Source of the DNA: an uncultured Collinsella sp. | GTDB lineage: Bacteria > Actinomycetota > Coriobacteriia > Coriobacteriales > Coriobacteriaceae | Direction: 5' to 3' | Length of the DNA stretch: 64,000 nt | Assembly (NCBI GenBank): GCA_958413895.1 | Contig: CATYVQ010000001.1 | Span: forward strand, 1-64,000 | The notes under the pieces: generated by a model | Database searches by the model: none | What the model saw: only the letters and a program-made list of their open reading frames with translations | What the model was told of the DNA's origin: nothing | Translations under genes and position numbers: made by a program | Shown: one piece after another, positions 45,660 through 55,312 of the stretch | How positions within the stretch are numbered: the stretch's first letter is position 1 | Layout: the number at the start of each line of letters is the position of its first letter

Positions 45660-47225
45660 CTAATTCACCTCGCTTGTCTTGGTCTGGGAACTGAACACCA
45701 TGCGGTAGAGAGGAGCCTCGTGGAGCTCTTCGACGCTCTGGTTCAAAACGACGGACGTTGCATCCTCGACGCCGCTCGTGATGGCGACCGGGGTGGCGAT
45801 ACCGAACCACATGACCACGATCGCGAGGGCGATCTCGGGGATGATCATAAGGGCGGGCACCTCGTGGCGCTTCATGCCCTCGGGCGCCTTGCCGAAGATG
45901 GACTTGAGCGCGATGCCGGTAAGGGCAAAGTACACGCCGGTGAGGCCAATGGCCACGAGCACGACCACCCAGATGGGACCGGACTGGATGCCGGCCACGA
46001 AGGTGAGGAACTCGGAGATGAACAGGGCGAACGGCGGGAAGGCGGCGAGCGCGAGCAGGGCGATGATGGTGAGCGCTGCCGTGACGGGAGCGATCTCGAC
46101 GACGCCCTTGATCTTGTTCAGGTCGCGGGTGTGGTAGATGTGCTGGATGTTACCGGCCATGCAGAAGGCGAGCGCCTTCGTGAAACCGTGGAAGATGCAG
46201 TGCAGCAGGCAGGCGGCGATACCGAGCGGACCACCGATACCCAGGCACAGCGCGACCACGCCGACGTTGTCGACGGAGGAGTACGCGAAGCGGCGCTTGA
46301 TATCGTCCTGCTTAAAGATGCACAGGGCGGCCACCAGGATGGACAGCGTGCCCAGAATGAGCAGGAGCGTACGCGGATAGGTGTCGCCCACCGTGATGAT
46401 GGACAGGGAGTAGAAGCGGATGATCACCAGCATGGCGCACTTGAGCAGCACGCCCGAGAGCAGCGCGGAGACCGGGCTCGGAGCCTGGGAGTGCGCGTCG
46501 GGCAGCCAAGTGTGCATGGGGAACAGGCCCGCCTTGGTGCCGAAGCCGATGACGATGAACGCGAACGCGAGGCGCACGAGCATCGGGTCGAACTGGTCGG
46601 CGTAGGGCATGATGGAGGTGAGGAAGGCTGCCTCATGCGCGTTGGGCATGATATCGGCGGCGTTCGCGTAGATGAGCAGCGTGCCGAACAGGCCGAAAGC
46701 CACGCCGGCGGTGCAGACCATCGCGTACTTCCAAGACGCCTCGAGCGCCTGCTTGTTCTTGTAGATGCCCACGAGGAACACGGTCGACAGCGTTGTGGCC
46801 TCGACCGCCGCCCAGGTGAGGATGATGTTGTTGGACAGGCAGGCGAGCAGCATCGTGAAAACGAACAGGCTAAACAGCGCGTAGTACTGCTTGGTGCGCT
46901 CGGCCGGCATGGTCTTCTCCTTGATATCGATCTTGATATAGGAGATGGAGTACACGCCGGTGATGAACCCGATGATGCCTACCAGAAGGACGAAGATCGA
47001 CGAGAGCGAATCGAGATGGAGCCACAGGCCCAAAGCGTCGATATTCTGCCCGCTCGAGAGCATGGTTCCCGCGGTGACGACCGAAAGGACGAGGGTCGCC
47101 GCGACAGAGATGGTGTTGAGCCCCGCAAAGACGCTGTAGGACGTCGTCTTGGGGAGCGCAGCCATAATCAGGGAGAACACGAGGGGACAAGCGAGCAGGG
47201 CGACCGTCAGCATTGAAACATCCAT
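45660..47225 (-). CDS. hyfF: proton-pumping antiporter-like subunit HyfF
   Basis: 521 residues, polytopic, NuoN/M/L family. WAAVEATTLSTVFLVGIYKN carries the conserved Glu, IGFGTKAGLFPMHTWLPDAHS the conserved Lys of the ion channel, and IFKQDDIKRRFAYSSVDNVG the second-half signature. It is the extra antiporter-like subunit that distinguishes hydrogenase 4 from hydrogenase 3, which suggests coupling of formate oxidation to ion transport. It starts 3 bases after the hyfE stop. Confidence 0.92.
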   Translation of the reverse strand: MDVSMLTVALLACPLVFSLIMAALPKTTSYSVFAGLNTISVAATLVLSVVTAGTMLSSGQNIDALGLWLHLDSLSSIFVLLVGIIGFITGVYSISYIKIDIKEKTMPAERTKQYYALFSLFVFTMLLACLSNNIILTWAAVEATTLSTVFLVGIYKNKQALEASWKYAMVCTAGVAFGLFGTLLIYANAADIMPNAHEAAFLTSIMPYADQFDPMLVRLAFAFIVIGFGTKAGLFPMHTWLPDAHSQAPSPVSALLSGVLLKCAMLVIIRFYSLSIITVGDTYPRTLLLILGTLSILVAALCIFKQDDIKRRFAYSSVDNVGVVALCLGIGGPLGIAACLLHCIFHGFTKALAFCMAGNIQHIYHTRDLNKIKGVVEIAPVTAALTIIALLALAAFPPFALFISEFLTFVAGIQSGPIWVVVLVAIGLTGVYFALTGIALKSIFGKAPEGMKRHEVPALMIIPEIALAIVVMWFGIATPVAITSGVEDATSVVLNQSVEELHEAPLYRMVFSSQTKTSEVN

Positions 47226-47228
47226 GGC

Positions 47229-47882
47229 CTACCCCTTCAATTCGGTCAGGTCGTGGGAGTCGAGCGACTTGGTGTCGTTCCAGATCCTCACGACGACGGC
47301 GGACATGATGATGACGGCGAAAATGGCGTCGGTGGCGATGCCGATCTCGATGATCTCGGGGGCCGTGGGCGCGAGCAGGGCGAGCGTCACGTGGCTACCG
47401 TTCTCCATAAGGCAGTACCCGAAGATTTGCTTGAGGATGTTGCGCTGGGAGATGATGCACGTGAGGCCGACGAAGAAGTGCGCGAAGCTGATGGCGAGGG
47501 CCGGAGTAGCCACCTCAGCGGTGGGCAGGCTCAGGCGCGTGACCACCGCGAAGCAGATGGCCACCTCCAGACCGGTGAGGATGATGGTCCAGGCCGGCTT
47601 GACGGAGGAGGTCAGCGTGCTATCGGCAGGCGAACCCATCTTTTTGTAGGCACGGTTGAGAATGAACGGAACGAGGATCACCTTGGTGACGAAGGCCGAC
47701 GCGGCCCACATGAGAAGCTCGGTGGCACCGGTGGTGAGGCCCAGGGTGAGCAGCACGCCCACCAGGACAACCGACTGGATCGCGTACCACTTGATGGCGG
47801 ACGGGATGGTCTTCGAGACGACCACCATGGTGGAGGTCACGATCAGAAGACCGCCCAGGATATTGACTAACGAATAACCCAT
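47229..47882 (-). CDS. hyfE: hydrogenase 4 membrane subunit HyfE (NuoK-like)
   Basis: 217 residues with about seven hydrophobic helices (VNILGGLLIVTSTMVVVSK, WYAIQSVVLVGVLLTLGL and so on). It resembles HyfE, the NuoK-like part of group 4 hydrogenases. Found in the E. coli order between hyfD and hyfF. No cofactor motif is expected. Confidence 0.9.
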   Translation of the reverse strand: MGYSLVNILGGLLIVTSTMVVVSKTIPSAIKWYAIQSVVLVGVLLTLGLTTGATELLMWAASAFVTKVILVPFILNRAYKKMGSPADSTLTSSVKPAWTIILTGLEVAICFAVVTRLSLPTAEVATPALAISFAHFFVGLTCIISQRNILKQIFGYCLMENGSHVTLALLAPTAPEIIEIGIATDAIFAVIIMSAVVVRIWNDTKSLDSHDLTELKG

Positions 47883-47892
47883 GTCCTACCTC

Positions 47893-49350
47893 CTAACCCA
47901 TCCAACTAGAGGACAGAGGACCGGCGACGACGACCATGATCATGAGGACGACGAACACGAACGCCATGGCGCGCGGAAGGGGCTGGCCGGCGGCCACGGT
48001 CTCGCTCGGCTCACCGGGCAGGACCTTACCCATCCAACGCAGGAACCATGCGAAGGTGGCGACGGTCTCGACGACCATGACGCACACGAGGACGAAGATG
48101 ACCGTGTTGGAAGCACCAACCGCGAAGCCACCGGAAATAATCTGGAACTTGGAGAAGAACGTGCTCATGGGGGGCACGCCGGCGATTGCGGTCGCGGCGA
48201 CCGCGAAACCCACGCCCGTGACCGGGTACTTCTTCATGAGGCCCTGGATCTTGGGCAACATACGGGTTCCCAGCGTAAAGCTGAGGGAGCCGGCGATGAG
48301 GAAGAACAGGGTCTTGGTGAACGCGTGGTTGAAGATGTGCTCGACGGCGCCGTTGAACGCCATTTGGCTTCCGAACACGGAGAGGCCCAGGCCGAAGAAC
48401 ACGTAGGCGAGCTGCGCGATCGTCGAGAAGGCGAGCAGGCGCTTCATATCCTTCTGGGGCAGATACATGAGGAAGCCGAAGAGCATGGTCACGACGGCGT
48501 CGATGATGGCGACCCAACCGACGATCTCGGGGATATCGCCGGCGCTCGCAAGAGCGCGGGCGAACACGCACACGCCGACCTTAACCATAGACGCGCCATG
48601 GAGGTAGGCGGAAACGGGCGTGGGGGCCTCCATTGCGGAGGGCAGCCACATGTAGAGCGGGAACTGGGCGGACTTGGCCCAAGCGGCGAACAGGATGAGC
48701 AGCAGCACGACGGTCTTCATACCGGAATCGAGCTGGGAGATCGCGCTCAGCGCGAACGTGCCGGTTCCGGCGAACAGGAAGGCCGCGCCGATGTAGAGTC
48801 CCAGAGCGCCGATGTGGGTGATGATGAGTGCCTTCATACCGGCCTTCTTGGCCGTGGGCGTCATGTAGTAGCTGATGAGGCCCCAGGAGCACACGCCGGT
48901 GATCTCGAAGAAAACGAGCTGGCCGACGATGGTGGAGCTGTAGGCGAGACCGGCCATGGCGCCGATGAACGTGGAGAAGTACACGTAGAAGCGACGACGG
49001 GGCGCGTCGGGATGCTCCTTGTTCTTATCGCTCATATACGGGAACGAATAGATGACGACGAGCAGACCGATAGCGACGAACGCGGGTGCGAGCAGCGTGC
49101 TCATCCGGTCGAATATGAAGCCCATGACCAAGGTCTGACCCATACTCGCCCAGGTTACATCGACCGCGTTCATGCCGTTTCCGGCAAACGTCGCGGCCAA
49201 GCCAACGGAAGCGACCGTGGCGATGCCGCCGGCAAAGGCGCAGATCCATTTAGCGTAGGGACGCGGCAGCATGACGATGAGCAGGGAGCCCAGCATGGGG
49301 ACGGCGATTGCCACCATGGCAAAGAGGGACAAGCTCGATTCGATTGACAT
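47893..49350 (-). CDS. hyfD: proton-pumping antiporter-like subunit HyfD
   Basis: 485 residues, NuoN/L/M family. FFEITGVCSWGLISYYMT has the first conserved acid, FAAWAKSAQFPLYMWLPSAM the channel lysine and the FLPSAM-like loop, and YLPQKDMKRLLAFSTIAQL the later signature. It is one of three such paralogues (HyfB, HyfD, HyfF) in the operon, as in E. coli hyf. It starts about 17 bases after the hyfC stop with GGGAGAA upstream. Confidence 0.92.
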   Translation of the reverse strand: MSIESSLSLFAMVAIAVPMLGSLLIVMLPRPYAKWICAFAGGIATVASVGLAATFAGNGMNAVDVTWASMGQTLVMGFIFDRMSTLLAPAFVAIGLLVVIYSFPYMSDKNKEHPDAPRRRFYVYFSTFIGAMAGLAYSSTIVGQLVFFEITGVCSWGLISYYMTPTAKKAGMKALIITHIGALGLYIGAAFLFAGTGTFALSAISQLDSGMKTVVLLLILFAAWAKSAQFPLYMWLPSAMEAPTPVSAYLHGASMVKVGVCVFARALASAGDIPEIVGWVAIIDAVVTMLFGFLMYLPQKDMKRLLAFSTIAQLAYVFFGLGLSVFGSQMAFNGAVEHIFNHAFTKTLFFLIAGSLSFTLGTRMLPKIQGLMKKYPVTGVGFAVAATAIAGVPPMSTFFSKFQIISGGFAVGASNTVIFVLVCVMVVETVATFAWFLRWMGKVLPGEPSETVAAGQPLPRAMAFVFVVLMIMVVVAGPLSSSWMG

Positions 49351-49366
49351 AGTTTCTCCCTTCTCC

Positions 49367-50290
49367 CTACACGCCTACGACGACGAAGACGAACGCGAGG
49401 ACCGCGATGCCGACGACGGCCCAGGTCTGGTTACCGAGCACCTTGAAGCGCGAACGGGAAACGGAGTTCTCGAGCACGCCGCAGACGACGAAATCGACCA
49501 GGCACTTGACGAGGAAGACGACGGCGCCCACGAGAGCGGTGACGCCGATGGTCGCGGGCTCTCCCCAGGGGATGAAGATGGAGGTGAACCAAGCGACGAC
49601 CACGACCTGCTTCATGCCCATGGCGAGCTTCATCATGGCCAGGGACGGGCCGGAGAGCTCGGCGAGCGGGCCCTCCTGGAGCTCCTGCTCGGCTTCGGCC
49701 TGATCGAACGGAAGCTTGCCGAGCTCCATGTAACAGGCGGCCGCGAAGGCGACGCCAGCGAGGATAACGGCGACGACGCTCGAGACGTTGCCCGTAACGA
49801 TGTGCTGGCCCATGGTCGCAATGTCCGTGGAGCCGCACACGATGGCGACGGTGAACAGCGCGATGAGCATGGACGGCTCGATGAGCACGCTCATGAGCAG
49901 CTCGCGGATACCGCCGAAGCCCGCGTAGGCGTTGGAGGAATCCACGCCGAACAGTGCGAAGAAGAAGCGGGACAGCGCGAGCGCGTACATGATGGTGATG
50001 GCGTCACCAAAGACGGGCATGGGGCTCTCGAGCGTGAACATGGGCAGACCCATGGCGAGCATGAACGACACCGCGAGGAACAGCGGCGGCATGATGCGCA
50101 GCACGAAGCTCGAGTCGGAACTCACGGACTCGGGACGCGCCATGAGCTTCGCGAGGTCCCGGTAATCCTGAAGGATGGACGGACCGCGGCGATTGTGCAT
50201 CTTCGCGCGAATCACACGGGCGAGGCCGGAGAAGAAGGGCGCGACCAGCATGACCACGAGGCCCTGCGCTATCGCAAGAACGATGTTCAT
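49367..50290 (-). CDS. hyfC: hydrogenase membrane subunit HyfC (NuoH-like)
   Basis: 307 residues from the ATG at 50290, with GAGAGGATATT upstream; the frame runs to 50641 inside hyfB. Signature segments are GLARVIRAKMHNRRGPSILQ near the N-terminus (contact with the peripheral arm) and ELGKLPFDQAEAEQELQEG, the NuoH-type acidic loop. It anchors the hydrogenase module to the membrane and starts the ion pathway. Confidence 0.93.
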   Translation of the reverse strand: MNIVLAIAQGLVVMLVAPFFSGLARVIRAKMHNRRGPSILQDYRDLAKLMARPESVSSDSSFVLRIMPPLFLAVSFMLAMGLPMFTLESPMPVFGDAITIMYALALSRFFFALFGVDSSNAYAGFGGIRELLMSVLIEPSMLIALFTVAIVCGSTDIATMGQHIVTGNVSSVVAVILAGVAFAAACYMELGKLPFDQAEAEQELQEGPLAELSGPSLAMMKLAMGMKQVVVVAWFTSIFIPWGEPATIGVTALVGAVVFLVKCLVDFVVCGVLENSVSRSRFKVLGNQTWAVVGIAVLAFVFVVVGV

Positions 50291-50307
50291 AATATCCTCT
50301 CCCCTCT

Positions 50308-52326
50308 CTAGACCATGACCACGGCGAGCACGAGGAAAACCACGAGCGCCGCGACGATGTAGCAGATGTATACGGAGTAGTTGCCGCCCTCGATCTTGGA
50401 GGCAAGGCCGGCCAGCTTGTCGGCACCCTCGCTCGGTGCATCGACCAGGAAACGGTCGGGCAGGGGCTCGACGCCCTGGGCGACACCGGTGAGCTTCTGG
50501 AACACGTGCGCGATGGACCAGCAGATCTTGGTGCATACCTCGCGCAGGGTGTAGAGCGGGCCCATGAAGAGCTCGACGTCGGACGCGAAGCTCGTGGCGA
50601 CGACGGGCATGTGCTCGTTGGGCTCGTAGCCGCACGCCCAAGGGTCGGTCTTCTTAGCGGGGGCCTTGGTGCCGAGGCAGAACCTCAACACGAACGCGAG
50701 GCCGGTGAGGACCACGAGCGCGATGGCGATCGCGGGGGTGGAGGTGGCGGCACCGGAAATCTCGTTCACCAGAGACACGCCCGAGGTGGCCGTGACGGCG
50801 GAGCCGGCAAGCACGCTCTGGGCGACGTCGCCCAGAACCGGGGCGATGACGGGAGAGCCGATTCCCAGCACCACGCAGATGGCCGCGAGGAGCATCTGCG
50901 AGAACAACATCGGAGCCGGGGACTCCTTGGCGTTCGCAGCCTCCTGGGAACGCGGGCTGCTCGCGAACGAGACGCCGTAGGCCTTCACGAAGCACGTAAC
51001 GGCCAGGGCACCGGTGATGGCGAGCGCGGCCGCGGAGGCGACGGCGAACACCATGACGACCGGGTCGGAGAGCGTCGAGATGTTGAACAGGGACTGGTAG
51101 GTGAACCACTCGGAAACGAAGCCGTTGAGCGGCGGGATGGCCGAGATGGCAAGAGCGCCGATGAGGAAGCAAACGGCCGTGACCGGCATGCGGCGGAACA
51201 GACCGCCCATCTTCTCCATGTTGCGCGTACCCGTGGCATAGAGCAGGGAGCCCGCGCCGAGGAACAGCTCGCCCTTGAACATGGCGTGGTTGAGCGTGTG
51301 GTAGAGGGCGGCCATGAGCGCGATCGTCGCGATGACGTCGTTGCCCAGGGCGTGCGCCGTCATGGACGCGCCGACACCGAGCAAGATGATGCCAATGTTC
51401 TCGACGGAGTGATAGGCCAGCAGGCGCTTGATGTCGTGCTCGTGGAGGGCGTAGACGACGCCCAGGACCGAGGAGATGGATCCAAAGACCAGGACCATGA
51501 GGCCCCACCAGAGCTGGACGCCCGAACCCGCGAGCAGGTCGAGACCGACCTTGAGGATTCCCAGGATGCCGATCTTGATCATGCCGCCGGACATGAGGGC
51601 GGACACGTTGGACGGCGCCTCGGGGTGCGCCTGGGGCAGCCAAGAGTGCAGCGGGATGATACCGGCCTTTGCGCCAAATCCGAAGAACGCGAGGACGAAG
51701 CACACGGAGGAGATGGCGGGTCCAAAGTCATGCGTACGGAAATCACTGAAGCTGAAGGAACCGCCCACGCCGTTGGTCATGAGCAGGAAGCTCGCCATGA
51801 TGAGGACGAAGCCCACGTGCGCGATGACGAAGTAGAGCCAACCGCCCTTGATGGAGTTCTTGTTTTCCTCAATGACGACAAGGAAGTAGCTCGTGAGGGA
51901 CATGAGCTCAAAGGCGACCAGGAACCAGAACACGTTGTCGGCGGTGATGACGAGCATCATCGAGGCGACGAAGGTGTTCATGAAGAAGCCGGCGCGCCCG
52001 ACCTTGCCAGGGTACTCGTCGAAGTAGGACAGACCGTAGATGAAGCCCGCAAAGGCGAGGATCGAGATGAGGACCACGATCAGGCCCGCAAGGCCGTTAA
52101 GCAAGAGCTCGAGACGGGCGAACGGGAAGAAGAAGACCGTGTTGAGGGACGAAACGTCGCCAAGCACGGCCTCGAGGCCCGCGATGAACGACAGCACGGC
52201 CGCGACGGCGCCGATCAGGCAGCCGGCAGTCTTGGCGGCGTTATCGGCCTTAATCAGCAGAACCGAGGCGAGCGCACCGATGCACGAGACGGCAAGCGAT
52301 GCGATAAACAGCGTCATGCTATCCAT
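50308..52326 (-). CDS. hyfB: proton-pumping antiporter-like subunit HyfB
   Basis: 672 residues, NuoL-type. FELMSLTSYFLVVIEENKNS near residue 140, GFGAKAGIIPLHSWLPQAHPEA near residue 225 and LHEHDIKRLLAYHSVENIG near residue 290 are the conserved channel motifs; the long C-terminus includes the helix that braces the membrane arm. The start overlaps hyfA by 8 bases; MTLF (ATG at 52317) is an alternative start. Confidence 0.93.
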   Translation of the reverse strand: MDSMTLFIASLAVSCIGALASVLLIKADNAAKTAGCLIGAVAAVLSFIAGLEAVLGDVSSLNTVFFFPFARLELLLNGLAGLIVVLISILAFAGFIYGLSYFDEYPGKVGRAGFFMNTFVASMMLVITADNVFWFLVAFELMSLTSYFLVVIEENKNSIKGGWLYFVIAHVGFVLIMASFLLMTNGVGGSFSFSDFRTHDFGPAISSVCFVLAFFGFGAKAGIIPLHSWLPQAHPEAPSNVSALMSGGMIKIGILGILKVGLDLLAGSGVQLWWGLMVLVFGSISSVLGVVYALHEHDIKRLLAYHSVENIGIILLGVGASMTAHALGNDVIATIALMAALYHTLNHAMFKGELFLGAGSLLYATGTRNMEKMGGLFRRMPVTAVCFLIGALAISAIPPLNGFVSEWFTYQSLFNISTLSDPVVMVFAVASAAALAITGALAVTCFVKAYGVSFASSPRSQEAANAKESPAPMLFSQMLLAAICVVLGIGSPVIAPVLGDVAQSVLAGSAVTATSGVSLVNEISGAATSTPAIAIALVVLTGLAFVLRFCLGTKAPAKKTDPWACGYEPNEHMPVVATSFASDVELFMGPLYTLREVCTKICWSIAHVFQKLTGVAQGVEPLPDRFLVDAPSEGADKLAGLASKIEGGNYSVYICYIVAALVVFLVLAVVMV

Positions 52327-52936
52327 TGTTTACGCTCCCTTCTGCTTTCTCGGACAGGCCCTGGGCCACAGCGGTAACGTCGACGACCGGACCGTTTTCG
52401 ATCGAGCGCAGGCGCTTGGCCTCGTCGAGCTCGCGATCGGCCGCGCCACCCATGACGGTCAGCGCCTTGGTAGGGCACGCCGCCACACAATGCGGGCCGT
52501 CCGGATCGAATGCGCACAGGTCGCACTTGACAGCGCAGGTGTACTGACCAGGAGCCCACGTAAGCAGGCTGCTCAGGGACTTAGGATACGAAGGCGTCGG
52601 GTCGCACATGCCTGCGACACCGGCGATAGACGTGCCATCGGGATGGATGGCACCGAAGGGGCACGCGATGGCGCACAGCCTGCACCCGATGCACTCCTGC
52701 TCCTTGACGTGGATGCGGTCGCCATCGTGCTCGATGGCATTCACCGGGCAGACCTCGGCGCAGGGGGCACCCTCGCAATGGTGGCAGGCAAGGGCGGCCG
52801 AAATACCGCCGGTCTTCACGAGCGCCAGGCGCGGCGTATCCTGAAGACCCTGCATCCGGTGGGCGTCGGCACAGGCGGACTGGCATGTTCCGCAGCCGAT
52901 GCACCTCTCCGGGTTGATGTCGATGAAGCGGTTCAT
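52319..52936 (-). CDS. hyfA: 4Fe-4S ferredoxin subunit HyfA/HycB
   Basis: 205 residues with four ferredoxin motifs: CIGCGTCQSACADAH, CHHCEGAPCAEVCP, CIGCRLCAIACP and CDLCAFDPDGPHCVAACP. Such polyferredoxins pass electrons from the formate dehydrogenase to the hydrogenase module. The ATG at 52936 has AAGGA upstream; a GTG two codons earlier is possible. It leads the hyf set and is separated from fdhF by a hairpin. Confidence 0.92.
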   Translation of the reverse strand: MNRFIDINPERCIGCGTCQSACADAHRMQGLQDTPRLALVKTGGISAALACHHCEGAPCAEVCPVNAIEHDGDRIHVKEQECIGCRLCAIACPFGAIHPDGTSIAGVAGMCDPTPSYPKSLSSLLTWAPGQYTCAVKCDLCAFDPDGPHCVAACPTKALTVMGGAADRELDEAKRLRSIENGPVVDVTAVAQGLSEKAEGSVNNG

Positions 52937-52958
52937 CCCCACTTCCTTTCAAAATAAC

Positions 52959-52993
52959 GGGCCGGGCTCCCGAACGTACGGGACGCCCGGCCC
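52959..52993 (-). terminator. strong hairpin between fdhF and hyfA (possible attenuator)
   Basis: GGGCCGGGC pairs with GCCCGGCCC, and the inner CCCG pairs with CGGG around CGAACGTACG; the minus-strand tail GTTATTTT is only partly T-rich. It lies 22 bases after the fdhF stop and could lower expression of hyf relative to fdhF, or stabilise the fdhF mRNA. Confidence 0.7.
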
Positions 52994-53014
52994 AAAAAGC
53001 CAACGAGAACGGGA

Positions 53015-55237
53015 CTACACGATTTGATTCACGTGTGTCTCGTCATCGAACTTGGCGGCGCCGGGCTCAACGTCCTGGGGAGCGGCGGCGTCCACCAGAG
53101 CCTGCTTGAGCTCGGTGTACTGACGCTCCACCTCGCCCTCTGCCCAAACCTGGTCGGCGATAGCGTCGACCTGGCAGGCGGAGAACTTGTCCTCGGGCGT
53201 ATGCGAGACCGGGTCGACCTTATGGATGGTCAGCTCGTTGCACTTGCCGATCCACCACTGGTAGGTCATGTAGACCGTGCCCTTGTTGATGCGATCGCTC
53301 ACGTCGGCACGGCTGTATACCTGGCCGCGGCGGCTGTGAATCGAGACGATGTCGCCATTCTTGATGCCGCGCGCCTGGGCGTCCGCGGGATTCATGCGGA
53401 CAAAGCCGGGCTCGTCGGCAAGCAGTGCCAGCGTCTTGCAGTTGCCGGTCATCGAGCGGCAGCTGTAGTGGCCGACCTCGCGGACGGTGCACAGGATGAG
53501 CGGGTACTCATCGTCGGGAAGCTCGGAGGGCGCCTCCCAGTCGTGCGCCATCAGGTTGGCGCGGCCGTCCTTGGTGGTGAACTTGCCACCAGCGAACATG
53601 TCGGGCGTACCGTGGTCGTTCACATCGGTGCTCTTGACCGGCCACTGGGCGTAGCCGCCCTCGGGAGCCATCTTCTCGTAGGTCGCGCCCACAAAGTTGG
53701 GGCACAGACTAATGCACTCGTTCCAGATCTGCTCGGTGTTGTCGTAGTGCATGGGATAGCCCATGCGCGTGGACAGGTCCGCGAAGATCTCCCAGTCGTG
53801 ACGGCACTCGCCCTTGGGCGGAACAGCCGCGTCAAAGTGCTGGAAGCTACGGTCGGATGCGGTAAAGACACCCTCGTGCTCGCCCCAAGAGGTAGCGGGC
53901 AGGATGACGTCGGCGAGCATGGTCGTCTGCGTCATAAAGATGTCCTGGCAAATGAACAGATCCAGCTCGGAGAGCGTCTTGCGCATACCGGCCGAATCGG
54001 GCTCGGTCTGCACCGGGTCCTCGCCGTAGTTGTAGAAGCAGTGCACCTTGCCCTCGTCGACCAGGTGGCCCAGGTCGGTGAGCTTGTAGCCCTCCTCGAG
54101 CGGGAGCTTCTCCTCGGGCACGCCCCAAGCCTTGGCAAACTTGGCACGCACTGCCGGGTCGGTGACCTTCTGGTAGCCAGGGTACAGGTTGGGCAGCATG
54201 CCCATATCGCAGGAGCCCTGGACGTTGTTCTGACCACGCACGGGCGCGAGGCCGGAATTGGGTTTGCCGATCTGGCCGGCAACGCAGGCGATGGAGGCGA
54301 TGGTGTGCACCGTCTTCAGGTTCTGCTTCTGCTGGCATACGCCCATGCCCCAGCCAATGATGGCAGAGGGCTTCGCCGTAGCGTACATCTCGGCAGCTTG
54401 GTGGATCAACGCGGGCTCGACACCCGTGATGTCCTGTACAGATTCGGGAGTGTAGTTCTTGATGGTCTCCCACCACTCGTCAAAGCCGTTCGTGTGCTCG
54501 GCGACGAATTCCTTGTCGTAGAGGCCATCGTTGACCAGACAGTTGGCAAAGGCGTTGAGGAACGCAACATTGCAACCGTTCTTGATCGGAAGGTAGAGAT
54601 CGGCGATACGCGCGGTTTCGATATGGCGCGGATCGGCGACGATGATCTTGCAACCCTTTTCTTTGGCTCGCACGATACGCCTTGCGACGATGGGGTGCGA
54701 ATCGGCAGGGTTATAGCCGAAGAGGAAAATGCAGCCCGCATCCTCCATACCGGGGATGGAGCATGACATGCAACCTGAACCAACCGTGTCCATCAGACCG
54801 AGGACAGTAGGGCCGTGTCAAGTACGGGCGCAGTTGTCCACGCTGTGGGTGCCGATGCACGCACGCGTAAACTTCTGCATGACGTAGTTCGCCTCATTGC
54901 CGCCGCCTCGCGAAGAACCGGTGGTCATGACAGCGTTAGGACCATATTCGTCAATTATGGCCTGCATCTTAGATGCGGTGAAATCCAGTGCCTCGTCCCA
55001 GCTTACGCGCTCAAGATCCGCGCCCTTAGTGCGGCGGATCATCGGGTGCAGTACGCGAGGAGTCAAGATCTTGGTGTCGTTGATGAAGTCGTAGCCGCTC
55101 ATGCCCTTAAGGCACAGCTCGCTCTGGTTGGTGATGCCGTTGAGCGGCTCGGTGCCCACGACCTGGCCGTTTTGGACCAGGAGGTTAAACTGGCAACCGG
55201 CGCCGCAATACGGGCAGATCACTTTATGCTTCTCCAT
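53015..55237 (-). CDS. fdhF: formate dehydrogenase H, selenocysteine-containing (TGA = Sec at codon 140)
   Basis: 740 residues read through the in-frame TGA at 54818-54820. It oxidises formate to CO2 and passes electrons to the hydrogenase. The 4Fe-4S motif CPYCGAGC is at residue 8 with its last Cys in ELCLKG. Around the TGA the peptide reads VDNCART-Sec-HGPTV, matching E. coli FdhF (Sec140) in position and sequence. FLFGYNPADSHPI, GMGVCQQKQN and RGQNNVQGSCDMG follow. Without Sec decoding the gene appears as a 156-residue and a 592-residue ORF. The ATG at 55237 has GGAGGG upstream. Selenium genes sit in the same window. Confidence 0.96.
54787..54820 (-). promoter_or_regulatory. SECIS element and Sec UGA codon of fdhF
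   Basis: After the UGA come 11 bases, then stem UGUCC / GGACA with loop UCGGUCUGAU. From memory, E. coli fdhF likewise has 11 bases after UGA, then a stem-loop with GGUCU at its tip, the feature SelB recognises. The first bases after UGA (CACGGCCC) are also identical to E. coli. This makes UGA decoding as Sec very likely. Confidence 0.88.
54818..54820 (-). other. selenocysteine codon (TGA) of fdhF
   Basis: The codon lies in frame with both flanking ORFs (54821-55237 and 53015-54817). Upstream VDNCART and downstream HGPTV are the active-site context. Reading it as a stop would delete the molybdenum ligand and most of the enzyme. Confidence 0.93.
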
Positions 55238-55312
55238 GACACCCTCCTTCCTTTTTCTGCTACCGAATGCTCGGTACTTATTTGACAATCATTGGGCCTG
55301 TCGCCCCAACGC

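Noticed and set aside
53015..55288. fdhF as a pseudogene broken by a stop codon
   Set aside because: The stop is TGA at the known Sec position with a SECIS-like hairpin, and the full Sec machinery is nearby.
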